The notes beneath the pieces are model-generated. The model worked only from the letters and a program-made list of their open reading frames with translations. It did no database searches and was not told where the DNA came from. A program made the position numbers and the translations under genes. A stretch of DNA of 64,000 nucleotides from Simiduia litorea (GTDB lineage: Bacteria; Pseudomonadota; Gammaproteobacteria; Pseudomonadales; Cellvibrionaceae). Positions within the stretch are counted from its first letter, which is position 1, and the number at the start of each line of letters is the position of its first letter. This document shows, one piece after another, positions 52,387 to 61,245 of the stretch. Where the stretch lies: assembly GCF_042853465.1 (NCBI RefSeq), contig NZ_AP031497.1:3472001-3536000 (forward strand), in the 5' to 3' direction.

Positions 52387-53659
52387 GGCTTTTCTTCTGA
52401 AACAGCTCTCTAAATACCGGATAAATATCCGCGCTCGTCTTGATTTGTTGCATCGCGAACGCAGCCGGTTCCTCAGCCGCCACTCGCGCATACTCCTCCC
52501 ACAATGCTTGATGTTGGCGAGGCGTAATTTCGATGTAGGAAAAGTACTGTGACTTGGGCAGAATTTTACTGAACATCAAATCCCGACACACAGAAGAGTC
52601 ATCATTCCAGTTGTCGCCATCGCTCGCTTGCGCACCATAGATATTCCACTCCGCGGGGGAGTATCTATCATCGATGACCTCATCCATTAGCTTTAAAGCA
52701 CTGGAGACAATCGTACCGCCAGTTTCTCGACTGTAAAAAAAATCCTGTTCATCAACCTCTTTCGCGCTAGTGTGATGGCGGATAAACACCACTTCCGTGC
52801 GCTCATAGTTGCGCTGTAAAAAAAGATACAAAAGAATAAAGAAGCGTTTGGCAATCTCTTTTGTTTCCTGAGTCATAGATCCAGACACATCCATCAAGCA
52901 AAACATAACGGCCTTAGATTTAGGCACCGGGTGTTTCACCAACAAATTATATTTCAGGTCGAAACTGTCAATCCAAGGCAACTTTTTCAAACGCGACTTT
53001 AGTGATTTTATTTCTTCGTGCAGGGCGGCTATCTTCTTGTCGTCTCGGAGCAGTTCATCAACCGCCAGCAACTCCGCCAGTTGCGCTTCACAAGCCGCGA
53101 TGCGGCGCCGTTTCACCCCACCTAGCGCCACCCTGCGCGCATTCGCAGAGCGCAGGGTTCTAACGATATTAATTCGCCCAGGGTTGCCTTCATTCGCCAC
53201 ACCGGCACGATGTAACTTAAACTCCTCAGAACCAGCTAACTGGCGCTTTATTAGATTTGGCAGTTCTAGGTCATCAAACATGAAGTTGAGGAACTCATCC
53301 TGAGTGATCTGAAAAACGAAATCATCCATCCCCTCGCCTTGGTCGCTAGCACCTTCACCAGAACCACCCCGCCCCGCCCCGCCTTTCGGTCGAGCGATTC
53401 GATCACCCGAGGAAAATTCTTTGTTTCCAGGGTGCACTCTTTCATTAATACCGCCCGAGCCATGATGAAAAACAGGTTCACCAAGATCTTTTGCCGGGAT
53501 ACTGATTTTCTCACCGCGCTCGACGTCGGTAATAGATCGCTTATTCACTGCGTCGGACACAGCTTTTTTTATATGCTCTCTATATCGACGCAGAAAGCGC
53601 TGGCGATTCACCGTGCTTTTGTTCTTCGCATTCAAACGACGATCGACGACATAACTCAT
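52376..53659 (-). CDS. yeaH: YeaH family protein (UPF0229, DUF444)
   Basis: 427 residues. The basic N-terminus (NAKNKSTVNRQRFLRRYREHI) is followed by a Gly-rich hinge (GGAGRGGSGEGAS). The C-terminal half is a von Willebrand factor A-like domain with a MIDAS-type motif (CLMDVSGSMTQ), then FIRHHTSAKEVDEQDFF. It is co-expressed with PrkA, which in enterics phosphorylates partner proteins. It starts 23 bp after prkA and overlaps spoVR. Confidence 0.95.
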   Translation of the reverse strand: MSYVVDRRLNAKNKSTVNRQRFLRRYREHIKKAVSDAVNKRSITDVERGEKISIPAKDLGEPVFHHGSGGINERVHPGNKEFSSGDRIARPKGGAGRGGSGEGASDQGEGMDDFVFQITQDEFLNFMFDDLELPNLIKRQLAGSEEFKLHRAGVANEGNPGRINIVRTLRSANARRVALGGVKRRRIAACEAQLAELLAVDELLRDDKKIAALHEEIKSLKSRLKKLPWIDSFDLKYNLLVKHPVPKSKAVMFCLMDVSGSMTQETKEIAKRFFILLYLFLQRNYERTEVVFIRHHTSAKEVDEQDFFYSRETGGTIVSSALKLMDEVIDDRYSPAEWNIYGAQASDGDNWNDDSSVCRDLMFSKILPKSQYFSYIEITPRQHQALWEEYARVAAEEPAAFAMQQIKTSADIYPVFRELFQKKSHDK

Positions 53660-53682
53660 GCGTTAACCTCACTATGAATGAT

Positions 53683-55605
53683 CTATTGCGATTTACGAAC
53701 CCGTAAATACCAATCAGACATTAACCGCACTTGCTTTTCGGTATACCCTCGCTCGGTCATGCGTGCAACGAAATCTTGATGCTTTTTCTTGTCGTCAGCA
53801 GAGGCTTTTGCATTAAAAGAAATAACTGGCAATAAATCCTCGGTATTTGAGAACATTTTTTTCTCAATCACCGTCCTTAGCTTTTCATAACTGTTCCAAG
53901 CTGGATTTTTACCTTGGTTATTCGCTCTGGCGCGCAACACAAAATTAACAACTTCATTACGAAAGTCTTTCGGATTGCTTATACCCGCTGGCTTTTCAAT
54001 TTTCTCAAGTTCTTCATTTAGCGAAGAGCGATTGAGGATCTCGCCAGTTTCTGGATCTCTATACTCTTGATCCTGAATCCAGAAATCAGCATAAAGAACA
54101 TAGCGATCAAAGACATTTTGTCCGTATTCGGTATAGGATTCCAAATAGGCTGTCTGAATCTCTTTACCGATAAATTCCACATAGCGCGGCGCCAAATGTT
54201 CCTTGATAAAAGCAAGGTATTTATCCCTCAACTCCTGCTGAAACTGTTCTTGCTCTATTCTCTGCTCCAACACATAGAGCAAATGTACAGGGTTTGCAGC
54301 CACTTCAGTAGGATCGAAGTTAAACACCTTAGACAAAATTTTGAAGGCAAAACGTGTGGACAGCCCATTCATGCCCTCATCAACACCGGCGCTGTCTTTA
54401 TACTCTTGCATTGATTTTGCTTTCGGATCGGTATCTTTTAGGTTTTCTCCGTCATAAACACGCATCTTGGAAAACAGATTGGAGTTCTCCGGCTCCTTTA
54501 AGCGAGACAACACTGCAAATTTAGCCAACATATGTAAGGTATCTGGAGCACAAGGCGAACCATTGAGCGAACTGTTCTGCAAGAGTTTCTCATAGATTTT
54601 AACTTCTTCGGAGACGCGCAAGCAGTAAGGCACTTTTACGATATAAACACGATCGATGAAGGCTTCGTTGTTTTTATTGTTCTTGAAGGTTTGCCATTCT
54701 GATTCATTCGAGTGCGCCAATACAATGCCTTCAAACGGAATCGCACCCAGCCCCTCGGTTGAGTTGTAATTACCTTCTTGCGTGGCCGTCAAGAGGGGAT
54801 GCAGCACCTTTATCGGCGCTTTGAACATTTCCACAAATTCCATCAAGCCTTGGTTGGCTCGACTTAGGCCGCCGGAGAAGCTATAGGCATCCGGATCATT
54901 CTGTGGAAACTCCTCCAGTTTTCGAATATCAACTTTGCCCACCAACGAGGAAATATCTTGATTGTTCTCATCCCCCGGTTCGGTTTTAGTAATCGCAATT
55001 TGATTCAATATGGACGGAAATAACTTCACCACTTTAAACTGGCTAATATCGCCTTTATATTCCTGCAGTCGCTTCGAGGCCCAAGGCGACATAATGGTTT
55101 TTATATAGCGCCGAGGAATACCATAATCCTCTTCCAGAATAGCGGCATCTTCTTCGGGGTTGAATAAACCCAAAGGCGATTCAAAGACGGGTGAATCTTT
55201 AATGCAATAGATAGGTTTTTCCTGCATAAGCGCCTTGAGTTTTTCAGCCAAGGAAGATTTACCGCCGCCCACGGGGCCTAACAGGTAGAGAATTTGTTTG
55301 CGCTCCTCTAAACCCTGTGCGGCATGTTTAAAGAATGAAACGATTTGCTCTATCGCCTCTTCCATACCGTAAAAGTCATCAAAGACGGGGTAACGCTTAA
55401 TGATTTTATTAGAAAAAATGCGACTCAGACGCGAGTCTTTAGAGGTATCCACTAACTCGGCATCGCCGATGGCTGCCAACATTCGCTCAGCTGCCGTGGC
55501 GTACACGGATGGATCAGATTTGCACAAATCCAAGTATTCCTGGATCGATAACTCTTCCTGTTGTGTTGCTTCGTAACGGTCCTGGTAATGGCTGAAAATA
55601 CTCAT
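53683..55605 (-). CDS. prkA: PrkA-type serine protein kinase
   Basis: 640 residues from the ATG at 55605 (AAGGAGC upstream; a GTG one codon earlier is possible). An AAA-like N-terminal domain has Walker A GPVGGGKS near residue 110 and the family's IFSNKIIKRYPVFDDFYGME region. The C-terminal PrkA part is complete (LAHSNESEWQTF; SGGLSRANQGLMEFVEMFK). YeaG/PrkA in E. coli is linked to stress and nitrogen starvation. First gene of the operon. Confidence 0.96.
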   Translation of the reverse strand: MSIFSHYQDRYEATQQEELSIQEYLDLCKSDPSVYATAAERMLAAIGDAELVDTSKDSRLSRIFSNKIIKRYPVFDDFYGMEEAIEQIVSFFKHAAQGLEERKQILYLLGPVGGGKSSLAEKLKALMQEKPIYCIKDSPVFESPLGLFNPEEDAAILEEDYGIPRRYIKTIMSPWASKRLQEYKGDISQFKVVKLFPSILNQIAITKTEPGDENNQDISSLVGKVDIRKLEEFPQNDPDAYSFSGGLSRANQGLMEFVEMFKAPIKVLHPLLTATQEGNYNSTEGLGAIPFEGIVLAHSNESEWQTFKNNKNNEAFIDRVYIVKVPYCLRVSEEVKIYEKLLQNSSLNGSPCAPDTLHMLAKFAVLSRLKEPENSNLFSKMRVYDGENLKDTDPKAKSMQEYKDSAGVDEGMNGLSTRFAFKILSKVFNFDPTEVAANPVHLLYVLEQRIEQEQFQQELRDKYLAFIKEHLAPRYVEFIGKEIQTAYLESYTEYGQNVFDRYVLYADFWIQDQEYRDPETGEILNRSSLNEELEKIEKPAGISNPKDFRNEVVNFVLRARANNQGKNPAWNSYEKLRTVIEKKMFSNTEDLLPVISFNAKASADDKKKHQDFVARMTERGYTEKQVRLMSDWYLRVRKSQ

Positions 55606-55854
55606 CACATCGCTCCTTTACCTTGAAAGCCAGAAAGCTTTTGGTCACTTAATTTAAATAACAATTACCTTGGTTGTTTTTCAAGTTGCGAGCCTGCGCT
55701 GACAACTCAGAAAAGTTAGATTCTGTAGTAAGCATAGTCCCATTCTTAGACCGCAAAGCAGAAGATTTGTTAAATATTTATAAGTGCCCATTTTCCAACA
55801 ATCAAATGCTAGTGAAACTGATGATTACGCACTCGGTCGACTCACTAGCGCATT

Positions 55855-55866
55855 GATCATATGATC
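55855..55866. promoter_or_regulatory. Palindrome GATCATATGATC in front of galE
   Basis: A perfect 12-bp palindrome 48 bp before the galE ATG, next to TACAAT, a possible -10 box. It could be an operator. The remaining 55606-55913 interval has no convincing gene. Confidence 0.35.
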
Positions 55867-55913
55867 GGGTTACAATAGCGGATTTCAATAGGTCTAAATC
55901 AAAGGATGGAAAG

Positions 55914-56921
55914 ATGACTATTTTAGTCACTGGTGGCGCAGGATTCATTGGCAGTCACACCTTAGTGGAGCTGGTGACAGCTGGCTATCAGCCTGTTGTG
56001 GTCGATAATTTGTGTAATAGTCAACGCGAGTCCTTGGCTAGAGTGGAAGCACTTACTAACCAAAAAATTCCGTTCTATAACGTCGATATTCGCGACAAGT
56101 CTGGCTTGGAAAAAGTCTTCGAGCAACACGATATTAAACAGGTGATTCACTTCGCCGGCCTAAAGGCTGTGGGCGAGTCATCGCAACAACCCTTGAGCTA
56201 TTACGATAACAATATCGCGGGCACATTGGTGCTGCTTGACGTCATGCAGTCTAAACAGGTGTTCGACCTAGTGTTTAGCTCCTCGGCGACCGTTTATTCT
56301 CCCACAGCCCGGGTGCCGCTTACCGAATCCTCACCGCTCGGCGCCATCAACCCCTACGGGCGCACCAAGTTGATGCTTGAGCAGATACTGACCGATATCG
56401 CCGCCAGCGATGCCCGCTGGCGCTTCTGGTTGCTGCGCTATTTCAACCCAATCGGCGCACATGAAAGCGGCACAATCGGCGAAGATCCCAGCGGGATACC
56501 GAATAATCTCCTGCCCTACGTAGCCCGTGTTGCCATTGGTAAGCTACCTGAACTACCGGTATTTGGCGACGACTACGATACCCATGACGGCACCGGCGTT
56601 AGGGACTACATTCACGTGGTAGATCTCGCCCGGGGTCATATCAAGGCCATGGAAAAAATGGCACCCGGCTGCCAAGCGGTGAATTTGGGTACTGGTCAAG
56701 GATATAGTGTCTTGGATGTTGTTAACGCCTATCGCAAGATCAGCGGCGAAGCCATCAAGGTCGCCATAAAGCCACGCCGAACAGGGGATTTAGCAACCTG
56801 TTTCGCAGAAACCTCCCAGGCTAAAGCCTGTATTGGCTGGCAGGCAGAATTCGGCTTAGAGCGGATGATTAAAGACAGTTGGCGCTGGACTCAGCAAAAC
56901 CCTAACGGCTATCAGTGCTAG
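55914..56921 (+). CDS. galE: UDP-glucose 4-epimerase
   Basis: 335 residues, the normal length. Interconverts UDP-glucose and UDP-galactose with bound NAD. Motifs: ILVTGGAGFIGSHTLVEL, HFAGLKAVGES, FSSSATVYSP and the catalytic Tyr-Lys pair in NPYGRTK, then DGTGVRDYIHVVDLA. The ribosome site AGGATGGAAAG precedes the ATG. Its stop overlaps convergent apaH by 4 bp. No other galactose gene is nearby, so a role in polysaccharide precursor supply is likely. Confidence 0.96.
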   Translation: MTILVTGGAGFIGSHTLVELVTAGYQPVVVDNLCNSQRESLARVEALTNQKIPFYNVDIRDKSGLEKVFEQHDIKQVIHFAGLKAVGESSQQPLSYYDNNIAGTLVLLDVMQSKQVFDLVFSSSATVYSPTARVPLTESSPLGAINPYGRTKLMLEQILTDIAASDARWRFWLLRYFNPIGAHESGTIGEDPSGIPNNLLPYVARVAIGKLPELPVFGDDYDTHDGTGVRDYIHVVDLARGHIKAMEKMAPGCQAVNLGTGQGYSVLDVVNAYRKISGEAIKVAIKPRRTGDLATCFAETSQAKACIGWQAEFGLERMIKDSWRWTQQNPNGYQC

Positions 56922-57730
56922 CCAGAACAGGGCGTGCTAAACAACTGCTGATCGTCCAAACGCATCATGGTGAGGCAACCACCCCAGACACAACCAGTAT
57001 CGAGGGCAAAGGCGTTGGGGTGGGAGGAGTACCCCTCCAGCGCCGCCCAATGGCCAAAAACAATGCGATCTTCAGCCGTTTTTCGATTTAATAAGGCAAA
57101 CCAAGGCGCGTAACCGAGGTTAACGGCACTCGGGGCGGCCTTATTATTCAAATCGAGCCTACCCTCGGGGTCGCAGAAGCGCATGCGCGTAAAGTAGTTG
57201 GTAATAACTCGCAGTCGCTTCATACCCTTCAAGCCCTTGCGCCAACCCGCAGGCTCGTTGCCATACATGGCTTTTAGGAAGCGTCGATAATCGCCGCTCT
57301 GTAAAACCGCCTCCACCTCTCGCGCTCGCTTCTCCGCTTTTTTCAAACTCCACATGGGCGGAATCCCTGCATGCACCATGGCAAAGCCAAGCGACTTATC
57401 GCGATGCATAAGCGGCAAAGTGCGCAACCATGCCATCAATTCGGGCAAGTCTGGCGCGCCGAGAAGCTCGGCCAATGTATCGGCCTTCGACGCCGATTTA
57501 ATGCCTTCCGCAACCGCCAGAAAATGTAAATCGTGATTGCCAAGCACCACACTTGCCGCCGCACCTAACCCTTTAATAAAGCGCAGTACTGCCAGTGATG
57601 CAGGGCCTCTGTTGACCAGATCTCCGGCGACCCAGAGCCGGTCTTGCTTGGGATCAAACTGTACTTGCTGCAGAAGCTTTTCGAGTGGCTCAAAACAGCC
57701 CTGTATGTCGCCCACTGCGTAGGTGGCCAT
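56918..57730 (-). CDS. apaH: Bis(5'-nucleosyl)-tetraphosphatase, symmetrical
   Basis: 270 residues. It cleaves Ap4A into two ADP. The metallophosphatase motifs are intact: GDIQGCFEPLEKLL, GDLVNRGP, GNHDLHFLA and the later MVHAGIPP. Last gene of the lptD-surA-pdxA-ksgA-apaG-apaH series, overlapping apaG by one base. Confidence 0.96.
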   Translation of the reverse strand: MATYAVGDIQGCFEPLEKLLQQVQFDPKQDRLWVAGDLVNRGPASLAVLRFIKGLGAAASVVLGNHDLHFLAVAEGIKSASKADTLAELLGAPDLPELMAWLRTLPLMHRDKSLGFAMVHAGIPPMWSLKKAEKRAREVEAVLQSGDYRRFLKAMYGNEPAGWRKGLKGMKRLRVITNYFTRMRFCDPEGRLDLNNKAAPSAVNLGYAPWFALLNRKTAEDRIVFGHWAALEGYSSHPNAFALDTGCVWGGCLTMMRLDDQQLFSTPCSG

Positions 57731-58104
57731 TAATGCAGCGCGCCGGGTAGGGTAAGGGCGAACAAAGGAATCGCGACATCGAACAGCTCGCCAGCGTCAG
57801 TGCTGAACTGATAGCTACCCTCCATGGTACCGTTGGGGGTCTCGAGTACGGCGCCAGAACTGTAGGTGAACTCTGCACCAGGCGACAAGCGCGGCTGTTC
57901 ACCGATAACGCCCTCACCGCGCACTTCTTCCAGCTTGTTTCTGCCATCCAAGATTTTCCAATGCCGGGTCAGCAATTTGGCCGCTTGCTCACCTTTGTTC
58001 TGAATACTAATGGTGTACGCAAACACGTAACGGCCTTGCTTCGGCGAAGATTGGGCGGGAAGGTACAAACTTTTTACTTTGATGTGAATATCTTCGGGCA
58101 ACAT
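57730..58104 (-). CDS. apaG: ApaG family protein
   Basis: 124 residues from ATG 58104, matching the usual 125; a longer frame to 58146 would overlap ksgA and is less likely. ApaG has a fibronectin-III-like fold with motifs YVFAYTISIQNKGEQAAKLL, RHWKILDGRN, VRGEGVIGEQPRL and GTMEGSYQF. Often annotated as linked to Co/Mg efflux, but its biochemical role is uncertain. It lies 13 bp after ksgA. Confidence 0.95.
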   Translation of the reverse strand: MLPEDIHIKVKSLYLPAQSSPKQGRYVFAYTISIQNKGEQAAKLLTRHWKILDGRNKLEEVRGEGVIGEQPRLSPGAEFTYSSGAVLETPNGTMEGSYQFSTDAGELFDVAIPLFALTLPGALH

Positions 58105-58117
58105 ATAATCTAAAACT

Positions 58118-58927
58118 CTACGCTTGCGACGACTGGCGCAACGCAACCAGGGTATTGGCTAAAAACACGTACTCTGCAACAGAGATGGTTTCTGGCCGCC
58201 GGCTCATATCAAAATCTAAGCTATCAATCTGCTCAACATCCATCAGTTGCTTTAAGGTATTGCGCAGGGTTTTACGGCGCTGAGAAAAGGCAGCGGTTAC
58301 CAACTCTTGTAAAACCTGATGATCTTTCGCCTCAACTTTCGGTTTGGCATAAGGCGTTAATCGCACAATCGCGGAATCCACTTTTGGCGCCGGTGAGAAG
58401 CATTGCGGTGGCACATCAAATAAATACTCGACGTCACACCAATACTGCACCATCACCGACAACCTGCCGTAGGTCTTAGAGCCTGGCTCTGCGCCCATTC
58501 GCTGCACCACTTCCTTTTGCAGCATGAAATGCATGTCCTGCACTTTACCAACAAAGCTCAGCAAGTGAAAAATCAACGGTGTGGAAATGTTGTAAGGTAA
58601 ATTACCCACAATACGCAGCGGTTTGCCAGGTGCAGCTAAGGCGGCGAAATCAACTTTCAAGGCGTCCGCGGCGATTACTTCGAACTCGGGGTATCGGTCG
58701 AATTTTACTTTTAACCATGGGATTAAATCGCGGTCTAACTCGACAACTTTTAAACTCGGACAACCGGCAATCATCAGCTCGGTAATCGCGCCTTTACCGG
58801 GGCCAATCTCCACCACTTGTTCATTGGCATTCGGTGTTACCGCGCGCGCAATACGCGCAATAATACCGTCGTCGATTAAAAAGTTCTGACCAAATCGCTT
58901 TCTGGCCTTATGGTGAAAATCTGTCAC
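58118..58927 (-). CDS. ksgA: 16S rRNA (adenine1518/1519-N6)-dimethyltransferase
   Basis: 269 residues from GTG 58927 with GAGGA six bases upstream; an upstream ATG at 58960 would overlap pdxA by 20 bp and lacks such support. It dimethylates two adjacent adenines of 16S rRNA. Motifs: KRFGQNFLIDDGII, EIGPGKGAITELM for SAM binding, and the catalytic NLPYNISTPLIFHLL. Its neighbours follow the standard E. coli order. Confidence 0.97.
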   Translation of the reverse strand: MTDFHHKARKRFGQNFLIDDGIIARIARAVTPNANEQVVEIGPGKGAITELMIAGCPSLKVVELDRDLIPWLKVKFDRYPEFEVIAADALKVDFAALAAPGKPLRIVGNLPYNISTPLIFHLLSFVGKVQDMHFMLQKEVVQRMGAEPGSKTYGRLSVMVQYWCDVEYLFDVPPQCFSPAPKVDSAIVRLTPYAKPKVEAKDHQVLQELVTAAFSQRRKTLRNTLKQLMDVEQIDSLDFDMSRRPETISVAEYVFLANTLVALRQSSQA

Positions 58928-58940
58928 AAATAATCCTCGG

Positions 58941-59930
58941 TCACACTTGACCGTTTGCATTTTTAGCCATGTTGGTGGCGTATTGAATAGCTGTTAACAA
59001 GCTGCCTGAATCGGCCTTGCCAGTGCCGGCAAGATCGAGTGCCGTACCATGATCGACCGAGGTTCGACGATAGGGAAGACCTAGCGTGATATTCACCGCT
59101 TTACCAAAACCTTTGTATTTCAGAACCGGTAAACCTTGGTCGTGATACATTGCCAAAACCGCATCGGCATTGGCTAAATATTTAGGCTGGAACAAGGTAT
59201 CAGCCGGGAAAGGCCCCTGCAGTTCAATGCCGCGCTGACGCAATGCCTGCAGCGTTGGCTCAATAATCTCGACTTCCTCTCGGCCCATATGGCCACCTTC
59301 ACCAGCGTGTGGATTTAAACCACACACCAAGATCCTTGGCGCAGATATCCCAAACTGTTGTTTCAAGTCGTGATCTAATATTTCAATCACTTGGGTCAAT
59401 AAGTTTGCCGTAATAGCCGCAGGCACATCTTTTAGCGGCACGTGCGTCGTTGCCAACGCCACGCGCAACCCCTCCGTCGCCAGCATCATCACGACTGGAC
59501 ATTGAGCTTTAGCGGCAAGGTATTCTGTGTGCCCAGTGAAGGCTATGCCGGCGTCATTGATAATACTTTTCTGCACCGGCCCCGTCACCCATGCATCAAC
59601 GTGCGCCGCCACACACAGTTCAATCGCTTTATCTAGCGTAGCCAGCACGTAAGCACCGTTGGCTTGATTTAACTGGCCTGCGACGGCTGGTTCGGCCATA
59701 GGCACAGGCACAACCAGCAACTCACCCGCCGCTTGAGCGCGGGCAGGTCTGCTCGGATCAAATTCACTGAGCGATAACGAAAGGTTTAATTGCCGCGCGC
59801 GCGCGTGCAACAGGGCTGGGTCTGCCGCCAGCACCCATTCGGCCGAGCGCGCGCGCTGAGCAGCTGCCAGAACAATATCTGGGCCTATGCCCGCGGGTTC
59901 ACCCGGCGTAATAACGAGACGAGGAATCAC
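58941..59930 (-). CDS. pdxA: 4-hydroxythreonine-4-phosphate dehydrogenase
   Basis: 329 residues. An NAD-dependent step in pyridoxal phosphate synthesis. Motifs: ITPGEPAGIGPDIVL at the start, the metal-binding His in FTGHTEYLA, CGLNPHAGEGGHMGREE and AMYHDQGLPVLKYKGFG. It lies 12 bp after surA. Confidence 0.97.
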   Translation of the reverse strand: MIPRLVITPGEPAGIGPDIVLAAAQRARSAEWVLAADPALLHARARQLNLSLSLSEFDPSRPARAQAAGELLVVPVPMAEPAVAGQLNQANGAYVLATLDKAIELCVAAHVDAWVTGPVQKSIINDAGIAFTGHTEYLAAKAQCPVVMMLATEGLRVALATTHVPLKDVPAAITANLLTQVIEILDHDLKQQFGISAPRILVCGLNPHAGEGGHMGREEVEIIEPTLQALRQRGIELQGPFPADTLFQPKYLANADAVLAMYHDQGLPVLKYKGFGKAVNITLGLPYRRTSVDHGTALDLAGTGKADSGSLLTAIQYATNMAKNANGQV

Positions 59931-59942
59931 AAATAGCGCCGA

Positions 59943-61235
59943 TTAAAGTTTAAGCTCCACAAACGCTTCATCGCGAATTTCCTGTAACCACACTTGCAGT
60001 TCTTCTTCAAAACGACGGCCGCGGAGTAGATTTGCAGCTTGGTTTTTAATCATAGTATCGCTCATATCTTGCTTGCGACGCTCTAACACCTGCAGAATAT
60101 GCCAACCAAATTGACTGCGAAAAGGCAAACTAATTTCACCCAAGCCCATTTGCTTCATGGTCTGCTCAAACTCTGGCACAAACTGGCCGGGATTAGACCA
60201 ACCGAGGTCACCGCCCTGTAAGGCCGAGCCTAAATCTTCTGAGTTTTCTTTGGCTAACACCGCAAAGTCGGCACCCTCAAGTACCTGTTTGCGCAGCGCT
60301 TCCAATTTATCGAAGGCATCCACATCGGTTATCAGTTCATTGGTCTTAATTAATATATGACGCGCTTTGGTCTGCTCGACCAAGACTTCACCACCACCGC
60401 GCTGCTCATACAATTTAATTAAATGAAAACCTGCACCGCTGCGAAACGGCTGCGTCACCTCGCCAACTTTTAATGGCGCCACTTTGTCGGCAAACAAGCC
60501 GGGCAGTTGCGCCACTTTACGCCAGCCCAGATCACCCCCATCGAGGGCATTTTGACCTGAAGAGTTAGCCACGGCTAAGCGCCTAAAGTCAGCCCCGGCC
60601 ATAGCTTCCTGCTGTAGTTTTTTCGCTTTAGCTTCCAGCTCTGCAATGTCGGCTTCGCTGGAACCGGAGGTCACGGCGATAAGAATATGCCCCAAAAGAT
60701 AGTCGGGCGAGGTCCAAAACTTACCTTCGGTTGAATTCAAAAAATTTTCAATTTCAGATTCCGTCACCTGAATACGCCGATTAACGCTGCCCTGCTGTAC
60801 TTGACGCACAAGCATTTCCCGACGCATATCTTCGCGCAATTGGTTTAGGCTAATGCCCTCTAACGCCAATTGCTGAGCAAATTGTTCGGGAGATAGATTA
60901 TTCGAGGTGCGGATTCGCTCCACCATTTGGTCCAGCTCTTGGCCACTGACTTGGGCACCCGCACGCCGTGCCATTTGTAACTGAATTTGCTCGTTAACGA
61001 GATGATCGAGTACTTGCGAGCGCAGTATATCCTCGGGCGGCAATTCCGTATTGCTGGCCTGAAGCTTGGTGCGAATCGAGCGTAGCTTAGATTCAAGCTC
61101 GCTCTGCATCACCACGCCCTCGTCGACAATCGCTACCACCTTGTCTAACTTTTCTAACTCTGCAATTGCAGGCAATGCGGTCAAACTAGCGATGAATACC
61201 AGTGAACAGGCGAGGCTTTTTCTTATGTACTTCAT
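59943..61235 (-). CDS. surA: Periplasmic chaperone and peptidyl-prolyl isomerase SurA
   Basis: 430 residues from ATG 61235, which begins the signal peptide (MKYIRKSLACSLVFIASLTA, cut near IAELEK); the longer frame to 61280 overlaps lptD. An N-terminal chaperone domain is followed by two parvulin domains, near GHILIAVTSG and near KARHILIKTNELI, each with a GGDLGW motif. It escorts outer-membrane proteins to the assembly machine. It lies 10 bp after lptD. Confidence 0.96.
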   Translation of the reverse strand: MKYIRKSLACSLVFIASLTALPAIAELEKLDKVVAIVDEGVVMQSELESKLRSIRTKLQASNTELPPEDILRSQVLDHLVNEQIQLQMARRAGAQVSGQELDQMVERIRTSNNLSPEQFAQQLALEGISLNQLREDMRREMLVRQVQQGSVNRRIQVTESEIENFLNSTEGKFWTSPDYLLGHILIAVTSGSSEADIAELEAKAKKLQQEAMAGADFRRLAVANSSGQNALDGGDLGWRKVAQLPGLFADKVAPLKVGEVTQPFRSGAGFHLIKLYEQRGGGEVLVEQTKARHILIKTNELITDVDAFDKLEALRKQVLEGADFAVLAKENSEDLGSALQGGDLGWSNPGQFVPEFEQTMKQMGLGEISLPFRSQFGWHILQVLERRKQDMSDTMIKNQAANLLRGRRFEEELQVWLQEIRDEAFVELKL

Positions 61236-61245
61236 TACATTACCG

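Noticed and set aside
55674..55856. 60-codon frame between prkA and galE
   Set aside because: No ribosome site or recognisable features; it overlaps the likely galE promoter region.
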